27,523 nt of DNA, taken from contig DATAUH010000183.1 of NCBI GenBank assembly GCA_036268375.1, forward strand, positions 1-27,523. The letters run 5' to 3'. Positions 8,320 to 16,381 of this stretch are shown in pieces (position 1 is the first letter of the stretch; each line of letters starts with the position of its first letter). The stretch comes from PALSA-243 sp036268375 (GTDB lineage Bacteria > Acidobacteriota > Terriglobia > Bryobacterales > Bryobacteraceae). The notes under the pieces are model-generated. The model saw only the letters and a list, made by a program, of their open reading frames with translations, had not been told where the DNA came from and ran no database searches. Made by a program: the position numbers and the translations under genes.

Positions 8320-9876
8320 CTACGCGTGTTCCACAACTTCCGGAATCGCGCCGGCCGGAACGTCCGCGCCGGGAAGAGAGATCGTGAAACACGTGCCTTT
8401 GCCGGGCTCGCTTTTGACATCGATTTTGCCATCGTGCGCCCTCACGATCCAGGCAACAAAGCTGAGTCCAAGACCGAGGCCTTGCTCCGGGCTGGGCGCG
8501 GTGCCGGAGCCGGGCACGCGATAGAAACGGTCGAAGATGTGGGGCAGATGTTCGACTGGAATGCCCTTGCCGGTGTCTTCAACAACGATTTCGACCCGAT
8601 CCTGCCGCGGTCGCAAGCGCACAAAGACATGACCCTTTTCGGGCGTGAACTTGATGGCGTTGGAGAGCAGATTGGTAACCATGCGGTCGATCTGAACGCG
8701 GTCGACGTCGGCGTAGCACTCGACGGGCAGGTCCGCACTCAGGTGAACGGCCGCGGCTTCCGCGGGGATTTGAAACTGATCGACCAGATCGTGCAGCGCC
8801 CGGCATAGATTTAAGCGCGATTTTTGCAAAGCTAGCTGGCCGGACTCGGCCTGTGAGAGCAACAGCAGGGCTCGCACAATTTGCGAAAGGCGATCGATAT
8901 CCTGCAGCGCGTTGAACATCGCTTCGCGGTAGTGGTCAACAGTCTTGGCCGTGAAGAGCGCCACCTCAAGCTGGCCCCGTATCGCCGTGATGGGTGTGCG
9001 CAGCTCATGTGAAACGTCGGTGGAGAACTGTTTGATTTGCTGAAATGAGGCCTCCAGGCGCTCGGTCATTCGGTTGAATGTCAGGATCAGGTAATCGAGT
9101 TCGTCACCAGCCTGGCGCGAGGGAATGCGCAGGCTGAGATTGGAACCGGTGATCCGCTGCGCGGCTTGCGCAACGTCGCGAACGGACCGTAAAGCGCGTC
9201 CTGCGACGATCCAGCCAAGAACCAGGCCGAGAATGACGGAGGCGGGAAACACGCCTGCATAGATCCACGTGAAGCCGTTCAGGATTTTGGCATTATTGCT
9301 GAGTGAGGTGCCGATGGCGACGTAGAATGGCGCGGGATTCGCGTGCCGGTCGTCATAAACCAGTCCGTAACGAATCAGGAACGGCTCGCCGGACTTGCTG
9401 TAACGAGTGATGAAGAAGGGCGTGTTGGGTTTGCCGGCGAGAGCGTCGCGAACGCGCTTGGTGATAACGGCAGGGGGGTCGCCGCCGAGATCTTCATAGG
9501 TGGAAGACTCGGCCGGGCCGTTCGATTCCGTATCGTTGATAACTTCGTTGATGGCGTGGCCGTTAGCATCGGCCACCAGATAAACTTTTTGAATTTCGGT
9601 GACGCTGTTGGTTTCGTCGGGATCGCTGGCGTCGTAAATCCAGTAGACCTTTAAGGGCTTCGTCACCGCCACGCGGTCGATGTGCATGTAGCCCTTCATG
9701 GTGGACCACTCTTGATTGAGCAGCTCTTGCGACTGGTCGTTGAGAGTTTTGATCAGGCGTTCGCGAAAGAGGCCGGTGAACGCAATCAGCATGACAGCGA
9801 AGAATAGGGCGAAGCTGGCGGTAAGCTGAAAGCGCAGCCCTCGCGCAATGCGTCGAAGATCGCCCCGGCGCCGCAT
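8320..9876 (-). CDS. Sensor histidine kinase with HAMP domain (OmpR-regulator partner)
   Basis: The order of parts is membrane segment 1 (about 16-37), a periplasmic sensor region of about 165 residues, membrane segment 2 (202-226), HAMP (227-278), a HisKA domain with FSTDVSHELRTP and phospho-acceptor H290, and a HATPase_c domain. The HATPase has NLLSNAIKFTP (N box), DTGKGIP (G1), FDRFYR (F box) and GLGLGLS (G2). The layout resembles CusS/HprS-type kinases. The sensor region shows no known ligand motif, so the stimulus cannot be read. The start lies one base after the stop of the response regulator gene, a two-gene operon reading leftwards. It converges with glmM, leaving only nine bases, with no clear terminator between them. 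Confidence 0.95.
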   Translation of the reverse strand: MRRRGDLRRIARGLRFQLTASFALFFAVMLIAFTGLFRERLIKTLNDQSQELLNQEWSTMKGYMHIDRVAVTKPLKVYWIYDASDPDETNSVTEIQKVYLVADANGHAINEVINDTESNGPAESSTYEDLGGDPPAVITKRVRDALAGKPNTPFFITRYSKSGEPFLIRYGLVYDDRHANPAPFYVAIGTSLSNNAKILNGFTWIYAGVFPASVILGLVLGWIVAGRALRSVRDVAQAAQRITGSNLSLRIPSRQAGDELDYLILTFNRMTERLEASFQQIKQFSTDVSHELRTPITAIRGQLEVALFTAKTVDHYREAMFNALQDIDRLSQIVRALLLLSQAESGQLALQKSRLNLCRALHDLVDQFQIPAEAAAVHLSADLPVECYADVDRVQIDRMVTNLLSNAIKFTPEKGHVFVRLRPRQDRVEIVVEDTGKGIPVEHLPHIFDRFYRVPGSGTAPSPEQGLGLGLSFVAWIVRAHDGKIDVKSEPGKGTCFTISLPGADVPAGAIPEVVEHA

Positions 9877-9877
9877 G

Positions 9878-10594
9878 CTACACCTGCCGGTCCCCTGCCG
9901 ATTCAGGGATTTGCGCAGACTGTTTTTCGGGCGCGTCGATCATGTAGCCGATGCCGCGAACGGTCTGAATGAGCTTCTGCGGGAACCGATCGTCGATCTT
10001 GCTGCGCAGGTGGCGAATATAGACGTCGACGATATTCGTGAGACCGTCGTAATCCATGTCCCAAACATGTTCGACGATCATGGTGCGGCTCAGTGGGCGG
10101 CCACGGTTGCGCATCATATATTCGAGGATGCCGAATTCCTTAGGCGCAAGCTCGATGGTCTCGCCGCCGCGCGTCACTTTGCGGCGGATGGCATCGAGCG
10201 CGAGGTCGGCTACCTGCAACTTCTCGGGCGCGGGCTGGCCGCGTCGCAAAAGCGCGCGCACGCGGGCCAGCAGTTCGACGAAAGCGAACGGTTTGGTGAG
10301 ATAATCGTCCGCGCCCATCTCCAGTCCTCGCACACGATCATCCAGCGCGCCGCGCGCGCTGAGGATCAGCACTGGCGGCCCGACTTTGCGGTTGCGCACC
10401 TTTTCGAGGACCTGCAGGCCGTCCATATCGGGCAACATCATGTCGAGGATGACAAGGTCGTAATCGGTTGCATGAATCTGATCGAGAGCGGCAGCCCCGT
10501 CGCCCGCAACATCGACCGCGTACCCAGCGCCTTGGAGGCCGCGAGAAAGGAAGTCGGCGATGCGCTTCTCGTCTTCAACTACCAACAGTCGCAT
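9878..10594 (-). CDS. OmpR/PhoB-family response regulator
   Basis: This is the partner of the adjacent kinase. The receiver domain (about 1-115) has the acidic pair E7-D8, phospho-acceptor D51 in LVILDMMLP, a serine switch in LILSARG, and K in the LTKPF motif. A winged-helix DNA-binding domain (about 128-222) follows, with LAPKEFGILEYMM, VDVYIRHLRSKID and VRGIGYMI. The ATG at 10594 was chosen because the protein then begins MRLLVVEDE as is usual for the family; a longer reading would add 15 unrelated residues. No strong Shine-Dalgarno sequence is seen. A perfect inverted repeat sits two bases before the start. The glycosyltransferase gene upstream ends 105 bases away on the same strand. Confidence 0.95.
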   Translation of the reverse strand: MRLLVVEDEKRIADFLSRGLQGAGYAVDVAGDGAAALDQIHATDYDLVILDMMLPDMDGLQVLEKVRNRKVGPPVLILSARGALDDRVRGLEMGADDYLTKPFAFVELLARVRALLRRGQPAPEKLQVADLALDAIRRKVTRGGETIELAPKEFGILEYMMRNRGRPLSRTMIVEHVWDMDYDGLTNIVDVYIRHLRSKIDDRFPQKLIQTVRGIGYMIDAPEKQSAQIPESAGDRQV

Positions 10595-10699
10595 TGTTAC
10601 TAGGGTAACAAGTGAGAGTGAAGGGCTATTAGGGAACAAAGGGAGAGCGAAAGCTCTTGGGTGACCAGCCGCGGCCGCGGGGCGTGTTTAAGTCAGGAA
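10595..10699. promoter_or_regulatory. Short spacer with inverted repeat at the response-regulator start
   Basis: Reading leftwards, the spacer leads into the response regulator gene. GTTAC and GTAAC form a perfect inverted repeat with a four-base centre (10596-10609), two bases before the ATG, where a bound protein or a hairpin would block transcription or initiation. A GNRA-type hairpin, AGAGC-GAAA-GCTCT, lies at 10644-10657 on the plus strand. The 12-base palindrome CCGCGGCCGCGG lies at 10669-10680. The last two could act together as a weak terminator of the glycosylation operon, but no T-run follows on the minus strand. Function is inferred from position only. Confidence 0.4.
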
Positions 10700-11791
10700 C
10701 TAAAACGTCAGCGCCTGCAGCGTTGTGCGGGCGGAGGATTCCCAGGTGTAAGGCGCGGCTTGGCGCGGTCCGCGTTCAGCGAGTTCCGCGCGCAGCCGAT
10801 CGTCGAAAGCGATGCGTTCGATAGACGCGGCGATTTGCGCCGGATCATCGGGATCGAATTGCACCGCGGCGCTGCCCACAATCGACGCGAGCGGCTCGAT
10901 ATGAGAACAGGCCATAGGAACGCCGGCGGCCATCGCTTCCAAAACAGGCATGCCGAAGCCTTCGAAGCGGGTGGGATAGACAAAAGCCCAGGCGCGCGCG
11001 AAGAGAGCGTAGACCTGCTGACGCGGAATCCAGCCGGGGAACTCGACGGCGTCTTGCAGTCCGAGTTCGGCACGCAATTCGTGCAGCGGTCCCGTGAAGA
11101 ATCCATGCATGCCGCAGACGACAAGGCGAAATTCGGGGTGAGCGCGGCGAAAAACAGCAAAGGCGCGCAGCAATCCATCCAGGTTCTTGTGCGGGTGCAG
11201 CGTGGAGACCGCGAGGATGAATTTCTCCGGCGTGCGGCGCACCCGCAGGCGAGCGAATTCCGGATCGACGCCGTGCGGCGCTACGTAAATTTTCGGCTTC
11301 GGCGTGCGCGGATAGAAACGCAACAGGTCGGCCGCGGTCGCATCGGAGACGCAAATGATGCGAGCGGAGCGACGGGCGGACCAATAAAGACAAAAGCGCC
11401 AGAAGGGGAGGTCGAACCGGCGGAAATATTCGGGATGGCGCTTGTGTTGTAGATCGTGGAATACGGTGACGCGCGGGCAGGAGCCGAAAAATGGCGCAGT
11501 GAACCCGGCGTTGAACAAAACATCGAGCTTCAAGTGGGCCGAAGCGAGTGGCAGTGCGGTCTGTTCCCAAATCAGACGTGAAGGCCGCGAAACGGCGCGG
11601 ACGCCTTGCGGCATGTGGGTGAAATTGGGCGCATCCGGAACCAGATCGGCGCCGGTTTCACGATTGGTAAAGACGAAGTACTGATTTACCGGATCGATCG
11701 CGGCAAGCGCGGGCAGCAGCGAGCGCAAATAAATTTCAGTGCCGCCTACGCCGCCGGGGATCAGGTACAGCGCGTTGACGCCAATGCGCAT
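10700..11791 (-). CDS. GT4-family glycosyltransferase
   Basis: A GT-B fold retaining glycosyltransferase, complete at 363 residues. The N-terminal half has the glycine-rich entry IPGGVGGTEIYLRS (11-24) and VFHDLQHKRHPE (110-121). The C-terminal half has VAPHGVD, the nucleotide-sugar-binding STLHPHKNLDGLL (K202) and the E-x7-E motif in FEGFGMPVLEAMA (E277, E285). It most likely adds a hexose such as mannose to a lipid-linked or surface glycan in the cytoplasm; the donor and acceptor cannot be read. It begins six bases after the TPR membrane protein gene and is the last gene of the glycosylation operon. Confidence 0.93.
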   Translation of the reverse strand: MRIGVNALYLIPGGVGGTEIYLRSLLPALAAIDPVNQYFVFTNRETGADLVPDAPNFTHMPQGVRAVSRPSRLIWEQTALPLASAHLKLDVLFNAGFTAPFFGSCPRVTVFHDLQHKRHPEYFRRFDLPFWRFCLYWSARRSARIICVSDATAADLLRFYPRTPKPKIYVAPHGVDPEFARLRVRRTPEKFILAVSTLHPHKNLDGLLRAFAVFRRAHPEFRLVVCGMHGFFTGPLHELRAELGLQDAVEFPGWIPRQQVYALFARAWAFVYPTRFEGFGMPVLEAMAAGVPMACSHIEPLASIVGSAAVQFDPDDPAQIAASIERIAFDDRLRAELAERGPRQAAPYTWESSARTTLQALTF

Positions 11792-11797
11792 GCGGGC

Positions 11798-13558
11798 CTA
11801 GCGTCCAGCAGGAATGGCGCGGGGAGCCTGCTGCTGCCTCATGAGCTGCTGGCGCGCGGCCATCAGGCCTTGCTTGGCCGGCTCCAGCGTGGGATCGAGC
11901 TGAAGCGCGTGGTTGAATTCGGCCATGGCTTCGGCGGGACGATTGAGTTTCAGGTCGCCGATGCCGCGATAGGCGTAAATCGTCGGGAAATTCGGGTCGA
12001 TGGCCTGCGCGCGCTTCAGCGCATCGTCGAACATCGCCCAATTGGCTTGATCGCCGTAAACTTTCGCCAGTTGCGTATAAACGTGCGCCGTGGGCTCGAG
12101 CGTGGCGGCCTGGCTGAGTTTAGAGATAGCCGCGCCGGGCTGCGAGGCGCAATCGAGCGAGAGGCCCCAATCGACCAGCAGGTTGTAAGGCGTGTAGCCT
12201 TCCGGCTTGAAATGCGAGGTCTTCTCGAATTCCGACGCGGCCTGGGCGCAGTTGCCGGAATTGTAATAGGCGTGAGCGAGTTGAAAATGGCTGCGCGGCT
12301 TATCGGGCGATTTAGCTTCCGTGTCGGTCCAAAGCGTGAGTTCGGAGGACCAGACTTCGGCGCGAGCGTGGGTCGCCAAGGCCGCCAGCAACAGAACCGC
12401 TGCGCAAGCGGCGCTCAGGACGGATCGCGAGATCTTCACGCGGCGAAGCAGGTCGGCAACAATCAGCAGAAGCCCGAAGATGGCGAAGTAGAGGCGGCGT
12501 TCCGCGATCGGGTCGCGAATCGGCAAAATGGACGACGTCGGCGCCATCAAAATCAGGAACGCGTAGAAGCCGTAGGAGGCCAGTGGAAACTGGCGGCGGT
12601 AGCGCCATGCGAGAACGATCAGCGCAAGCAGGGCGACGAGACCCACAATCGCCCCGTATTCGAAGATGCTGCGAGAAAAGGAAAATTCCCAATCGACATT
12701 GAGGCCGACCGGAAAGATGAATTCGCGGATGTAGACAAAGATGGCGCGGAATTCAGTAAAGAGGTATTGATACCAGGTCAGGTCCGCCATGTTGAAACCG
12801 GCGGTGGTGGCGTGCAGCATCAGGGGCAGAAAGCGGACGACGCCCAAAATGGCGCCGAGCGCGAGAGGCGCATAGAGCTTCCAGTTGCCGGCGATGCCTT
12901 TGAACGAAAAGGCCGGGTTCCACCAGTAATCCGTCAGCAGGAGCAGCGCGGGCAAGGCGATGGTCTGCTCCTTCGAACCGAGCGCGAACAGGAACAGGAT
13001 GATTACAGCGGCCGCGGAGGCCCAGCCAATCCTGACTTGCGGGCGGTAAAGAAAAATCGCGAATGCGGCATAGAAGAACAGAGTGCTGAGTGACTCAGAG
13101 CGCCCAGCGAGATAGGCGACGGCTTCCGATTGCACGGGGTGCAAGAGAAAAAGCAGCGCGCAGAAACCCGCGAGAGGCGTGCGAAGGCGCTGCTCCACAT
13201 TAGCCCAATCGAGAATGCGGCGCGTGACGAGGTAAATCAGACCAGAGGCTACGCAGTGAATCAGCACGTTGACCGTGTGATAGGAGCCTGTGTCCGTACC
13301 TGAAATCGCCGTGTTCAACCAGTAGGAAATCATCAGGATCGGGCGCAGGGTGCTGAACCACTCGAGCAACGAACGTGAGGGCAGGTTCAGCAGGAGCGTA
13401 TTGTCGTCAAAAAGAAAGGGGGCGTGGGCTGCGGGAGCATATGCCCAAAAGACGAGAATCAACGCGCCCAGAATGCACGCTGGCCAGATCCACACGGAGA
13501 TGGTCTTGGCGGGGATTGGTTTGCGCACGGGGCGCACGGCTTCGGCTTTCTTCGACAT
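11798..13558 (-). CDS. TMTC-like polytopic membrane protein with C-terminal TPR repeats
   Basis: The product has 586 residues. A basic cytoplasmic start is followed by about ten membrane segments (about 22-420), then roughly four TPR repeats (about 425-575; for example HFQLAHAYYNSG and PAEAMAEFNHALQLDP). Just after the first membrane segment it carries FLFDDN with the acidic pair D51-D52. This is where GT-C glycosyltransferases of the PMT/TMTC type keep their catalytic acid. NVLIHC and LLFLLHPVQSEAVAYLAGRSE also resemble the TMTC pattern. Eukaryotic TMTC proteins O-mannosylate proteins using dolichol-phosphate-mannose. A lipid-phosphate-sugar synthase in the same operon supports a similar job on the outer face of the membrane. 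Substrate is unknown. It may instead be a polysaccharide-related GT-C enzyme. Confidence 0.85.
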   Translation of the reverse strand: MSKKAEAVRPVRKPIPAKTISVWIWPACILGALILVFWAYAPAAHAPFLFDDNTLLLNLPSRSLLEWFSTLRPILMISYWLNTAISGTDTGSYHTVNVLIHCVASGLIYLVTRRILDWANVEQRLRTPLAGFCALLFLLHPVQSEAVAYLAGRSESLSTLFFYAAFAIFLYRPQVRIGWASAAAVIILFLFALGSKEQTIALPALLLLTDYWWNPAFSFKGIAGNWKLYAPLALGAILGVVRFLPLMLHATTAGFNMADLTWYQYLFTEFRAIFVYIREFIFPVGLNVDWEFSFSRSIFEYGAIVGLVALLALIVLAWRYRRQFPLASYGFYAFLILMAPTSSILPIRDPIAERRLYFAIFGLLLIVADLLRRVKISRSVLSAACAAVLLLAALATHARAEVWSSELTLWTDTEAKSPDKPRSHFQLAHAYYNSGNCAQAASEFEKTSHFKPEGYTPYNLLVDWGLSLDCASQPGAAISKLSQAATLEPTAHVYTQLAKVYGDQANWAMFDDALKRAQAIDPNFPTIYAYRGIGDLKLNRPAEAMAEFNHALQLDPTLEPAKQGLMAARQQLMRQQQAPRAIPAGR

Positions 13559-13562
13559 CGTG

Positions 13563-13922
13563 CTACTCAGGGACTCGTTGGCGCAGGTGCTGTATGTGAA
13601 ATTCCAGAATCGCGACGCGCTGGGCGAGCGCGATGTTGTCGTCGCGCAGGTGCGACACGATGATGGAGTACCGGTAGAACATCATCAGGAACACGGCTGC
13701 GGCTGTCAAGAAAAGGGCGAGCGGCGGGTCGTCTCCCAAACCTACGTGGCGCGCCGCGAATCGCATCACTGAGGGCATGCGGGATAGCACGATCAGGCCG
13801 ACGGCCGTGCCCAGCCAACCCACTGAATACTCCACGCGAATGTGCGCGCGGCGAATCGAAAACAGCACCAGCAGCAGCAGGACGATGGCGACAACTGTCG
13901 TTACGTTTAAGAGCCGTTCCAT
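13563..13922 (-). CDS. DUF2304-family small membrane protein
   Basis: A 119-residue protein with three hydrophobic segments (about 6-21, 33-48 and 68-86). After the first comes a basic-acidic stretch, SIRRAHIRVEYSVGW. A coiled, charged C-terminus (IVSHLRDDNIALAQRVAILEFHIQHLRQR) follows. The length, the Arg-rich stretch before a conserved Glu and the C-terminal coil fit DUF2304. Proteins of this family are typically encoded next to dolichol-phosphate-mannose-synthase-like glycosyltransferases, as here: the synthase gene ends seven bases upstream. It may be the membrane partner of that soluble GT2 enzyme, as small DPM subunits are in eukaryotes; that is inference. It is spaced four bases from the next gene, so the operon is tight. 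Confidence 0.8.
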   Translation of the reverse strand: MERLLNVTTVVAIVLLLLVLFSIRRAHIRVEYSVGWLGTAVGLIVLSRMPSVMRFAARHVGLGDDPPLALFLTAAAVFLMMFYRYSIIVSHLRDDNIALAQRVAILEFHIQHLRQRVPE

Positions 13923-13929
13923 GAAAACC

Positions 13930-14742
13930 TCAACTATGACGCATATCGCGGCCAGTGTTGTGGACGGAGTCTATGCGGGACCCGGGAGCTTGACTGGGGC
14001 GTGGACGCCGGTCCCACTTCAGGACGTTCACAAAGACGCCCAGCAGCACGTGGATGATGTAATAGAACGATTTGACGGCTGTGATGGTGGAGCGTCCGGT
14101 GGTGCGCGGACGCATCTTGCAGGGAATTTCGATAAAACGGAAACGGCGGCGCTGTAACACTACCAGCGCTTCAATCTCGGGATACTCCAGCGGGAAGCTG
14201 CTGGCAAACACCTGCAGCGCGCGGCGGTTTACGCCGACGAATCCGGAAGTGGGATCGTGAACGGACTGGCCAAGAATGGGGCGCAACACGGCGCGAAAAA
14301 AACTTTGTCCCATTTTGCGCGCGAAGCTGGAGCGCCATCCGTTTGCCTCCAGGAAGCGGGACCCAATCACCATTTCGTAATCCGAGCTTTTGAGCTTTTC
14401 GAGAATGCGCGGAATATCGGCGGCGGGATGCTGGCCGTCGCCGTCGACGCGAATGACGTACTCGTAGCCGAGTTCGAACGCAAGTTTGTAGCCTGCCTGC
14501 ACGGCGCCGCCTAAACCGAGATGGTGCGGCAAAGCAAGCACGTCGGCGCCGGCGCTGCGTGCGCAAAAAGAGGTGCCGTCGCGGGAGCAATCGTCGATCA
14601 CCAGAACCGGCGCGCCAGGCACATAGCGGTGCACCTCAGAGACGACGCTGGCGATGGCGCCTTCCTCGTTGTAAGCGGGGATCAACACCAGCAGCGAATC
14701 CGTGCCTGTGGCCGGTTTCACGGGATGACGCGGGGGCGTCAA
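13930..14742 (-). CDS. GT2 family polyprenyl/dolichol-phosphate sugar synthase (DPM1-like)
   Basis: A GT-A inverting glycosyltransferase that moves a sugar (mannose or glucose) from a nucleotide to a polyprenyl phosphate. Motifs are LIPAYNEEG (20-28), VIDDCSRDGT (48-57), LGLGGAVQAGY, the metal-binding RVDGDGQHP (D100, D102) and PTSGFVGVNRRAL. A C-terminal amphipathic stretch (IIHVLLGVFVNVLKW) would sit on the membrane. The TTG at 14742 was chosen. It overlaps the previous stop as TTGA, and AGGGTGG lies seven bases before it. A GTG at 14721 is the alternative. The open frame continues upstream to 15198, but that part is antisense-frame noise over the preceding glycosyltransferase. The DUF2304 gene follows after seven bases. 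Confidence 0.92.
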   Translation of the reverse strand: MTPPRHPVKPATGTDSLLVLIPAYNEEGAIASVVSEVHRYVPGAPVLVIDDCSRDGTSFCARSAGADVLALPHHLGLGGAVQAGYKLAFELGYEYVIRVDGDGQHPAADIPRILEKLKSSDYEMVIGSRFLEANGWRSSFARKMGQSFFRAVLRPILGQSVHDPTSGFVGVNRRALQVFASSFPLEYPEIEALVVLQRRRFRFIEIPCKMRPRTTGRSTITAVKSFYYIIHVLLGVFVNVLKWDRRPRPSQAPGSRIDSVHNTGRDMRHS

Positions 14743-15749
14743 AGCGCGGCCACCCTGCGCGCGCGGATGGCGTGCGCTTTCAGCAGATGACGAAAAACGG
14801 CGGGCGTGATGCGGGCGCGCCTCTGGATGCGGCGGCGCTCGCGAATCAAGCGCGGCAGAGCGGCAAGAAACGCGAGGTGGGCGCGCAGCACGTACCACAG
14901 CATTTTCGGCCCGGCGTTGCCTTCCGCGCGAAAGCGGGCAGCGGCGCCTCGTCCTTCGACGATGAACCACGCGTGCCAGAAATATCGCGCCAGCGAGACG
15001 AGCGGCGCGCGCACCAGCAGACCAAGCGGGAAGTTTTTGGCCAGCACGAAGAGCCGGTTGCGCTCCACATAGTAGGCTTTGAGCGGCGAGGCGCGGCCGG
15101 CGGAGTGCGAATAGTGATGCTCCACGATCGCAGCGGGAACATAGAGGCACTTCCAGCCTGCCCAGCGCGCGCGCAAACCCAAGTCCGTGTCTTCGCAATA
15201 GAGAAAGAAGCTGCCGTCAAAGGCGCCGGTCTCCTCCAGCATGGCGCGGCGATACAGCGCGGCCGCCCCGGAAGGCAGCAGAACTTCCTCGGTAACGGGA
15301 AAGTCCTCCGGTAAACGCCCGTGGCCGCGCTGTTTACTGCTGGCGTCGGCGCAAATTAACATGCCTGCGGAATCGATCCGATTCTCATGGAACAGCCGTA
15401 CCTGCGAAGCGCACATGCCGGCGTCGGGACGCGATTCGATGGCGCTGACGAGGGCGTCCAACCATTGCGGCACGGGCGCCGCGTCGTCATTCAGACAAAC
15501 TACATATGGCGATGTGGAACTGTCGATGCCTTGATTGATCGCCTCCCCAAAGCCATTATTACGCGAGTTCTCTATGATGCGCGCCGCGCCCGCGGTCCCG
15601 TTCTTCCTGACCAATCCACGACCGCTATTGTCTACGACGATCACTTCGAAGTCCTGGCGCGTCTGGAACTCGAGCGCATGAATGCACTCGCGGAGTCTCG
15701 CATCCGCGGCAAGCGTGGGAATAATCACGGAAACGAGAATGTCCGGCAA
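14739..15749 (-). CDS. GT2 family glycosyltransferase (rhamnosyltransferase-like)
   Basis: A 336-residue GT-A enzyme. SVIIPTL (7-13), VIVVDNSG (37-44) and NNGFGEAINQGI open the nucleotide-sugar domain, NDDA (87-90) is the metal-binding DxD-like site, and FLYCEDTDLGLRARWAGW (183-199) carries the acceptor-side acidic motif typical of rhamnosyl- and similar transferases. A hydrophobic, basic C-terminus follows. The start is forced: the in-frame codons upstream run to a TAA at 15761-15759, leaving only the TTG at 15749. No Shine-Dalgarno sequence precedes it. TAAAAT 8-13 bases before the start could be a -10 element, so leaderless expression is conceivable. It is the first gene of the glycosylation operon and overlaps the next by four bases. 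Confidence 0.92.
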   Translation of the reverse strand: MPDILVSVIIPTLAADARLRECIHALEFQTRQDFEVIVVDNSGRGLVRKNGTAGAARIIENSRNNGFGEAINQGIDSSTSPYVVCLNDDAAPVPQWLDALVSAIESRPDAGMCASQVRLFHENRIDSAGMLICADASSKQRGHGRLPEDFPVTEEVLLPSGAAALYRRAMLEETGAFDGSFFLYCEDTDLGLRARWAGWKCLYVPAAIVEHHYSHSAGRASPLKAYYVERNRLFVLAKNFPLGLLVRAPLVSLARYFWHAWFIVEGRGAAARFRAEGNAGPKMLWYVLRAHLAFLAALPRLIRERRRIQRRARITPAVFRHLLKAHAIRARRVAAL

Positions 15750-15766
15750 AGTCTTATTTTACAATG

Positions 15767-15802
15767 CTCGAACCAGGAGGCTTAAGTAGTTGTAAGTTCG
15801 AG
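15767..15802. repeat. Inverted repeat in the divergent spacer before the glycosylation operon
   Basis: CTCGAAC (15767-15773) and GTTCGAG (15796-15802) are a perfect seven-base inverted repeat. Inside them CTTA and TAAG (15781-15784, 15793-15796) can extend the pairing. It lies 18 bases upstream of the first glycosyltransferase gene (minus) and about 100 bases upstream of the small secreted-protein gene (plus), within the 154-base spacer 15750-15903. This is the right place for a shared operator. It also overlaps an AGGAGG on the plus strand that has no start codon at a working distance. The rest of the spacer shows no gene and no clear promoter. Confidence 0.45.
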
Positions 15803-15903
15803 ACCTTTATGCCGCCAGGTTCCGTAATTTTAATCTGTGGAAATGTCTCACTGTGTGGCACACCAGTAACATCCGCCTAAAGAGCTACGTCAAAACAATT
15901 ACT

Positions 15904-16296
15904 ATGACCAAAAAGCTGCTTTTTGTAGTTTCAATTTTGTGCGCTCTGACACTGGCCGTCTTCGCGGCCGATGCCAGCGGCAAGTGGACCTGGGAACAAG
16001 CGGGCCGTCAAGGTGGCAACCCCACCACGCAGACGTTAACGCTGAAGGCCGATGGTTCGAATCTGACTGGCACCCTCGATGCGGGCCGCGGCGGTCCGAC
16101 TGAAATCAAAGACGGCAAGGTGGACGGCAATAACGTCAGTTTCACGGTTAGCCGCGACATGAACGGCACCTCGTTCACCACGAAGTATACGGGTACGCTG
16201 GACGGCGACACGCTGAATCTGGAAGTCGAGCGCCCAGGCCGTAATGGTGGCGAACCGACGAAGACGAAGGTTGCTGCAAAGCGCTCCACCACCTAG
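15904..16296 (+). CDS. Small secreted protein, probable beta-barrel/sandwich, unknown function
   Basis: From the ATG at 15904 the product is 130 residues. Residues 1-20 (MTKKLLFVVSILCALTLAVF) are a clear Sec signal; cleavage is likely after AFAADA or nearby. The mature part alternates short polar strands with Asp/Gly turns (LTLKADGSNLTGTLD, KDGKVDGNNVSFTVS, YTGTLDGDTLNLEVE). This strongly suggests an antiparallel lipocalin-like or calycin-like barrel. No cysteine remains in the mature part. The Gly/Asn/Thr-rich style is common in secreted acidobacterial proteins of unknown role, which is general knowledge rather than a family match. No strong Shine-Dalgarno sequence is seen. A hairpin terminator follows, so the gene is probably a single-gene unit. 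Confidence 0.85.
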   Translation: MTKKLLFVVSILCALTLAVFAADASGKWTWEQAGRQGGNPTTQTLTLKADGSNLTGTLDAGRGGPTEIKDGKVDGNNVSFTVSRDMNGTSFTTKYTGTLDGDTLNLEVERPGRNGGEPTKTKVAAKRSTT

Positions 16297-16336
16297 TCTA
16301 TTTTTTAAGCCGGTGAATACCGGTGGCTGAAACTTT

Positions 16337-16381
16337 GGGCGGCTTTTCCCGACTGCGACAGGGACAAGCCGCCCTTCTTAT
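16337..16381 (+). terminator. Probable rho-independent terminator after the small secreted protein gene
   Basis: GGGCGGCTT (16337-16345) pairs perfectly with AAGCCGCCC (16366-16374). TCCC/GGGA (16347-16350, 16361-16364) extends the stem inside the loop, and TTCTTATTT follows. It lies 40 bases after the stop at 16296. A weaker CCGGT-GAAT-ACCGG hairpin precedes it at 16310-16323. The remaining bases to 16487 hold nothing recognisable. Confidence 0.65.

Noticed and set aside
11606..13093. Long open frame (495 codons) on the plus strand
   Set aside because: It is antisense to the TMTC-like gene and rich in Arg, Gln and Gly as expected of a complement frame; no motif was found.
14743..15198. N-terminal extension of the DPM1-like protein
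   Set aside because: The open frame runs on upstream, but it is out of frame over the preceding GT2 gene and low in complexity. The family starts just before LIPAYNEEG.
15775..15880. Small open frame (23 codons from ATG 15809) behind an AGGAGG at 15775-15780
   Set aside because: The spacing of 28 bases is far too long for a Shine-Dalgarno sequence and the peptide shows no signal or conserved feature.
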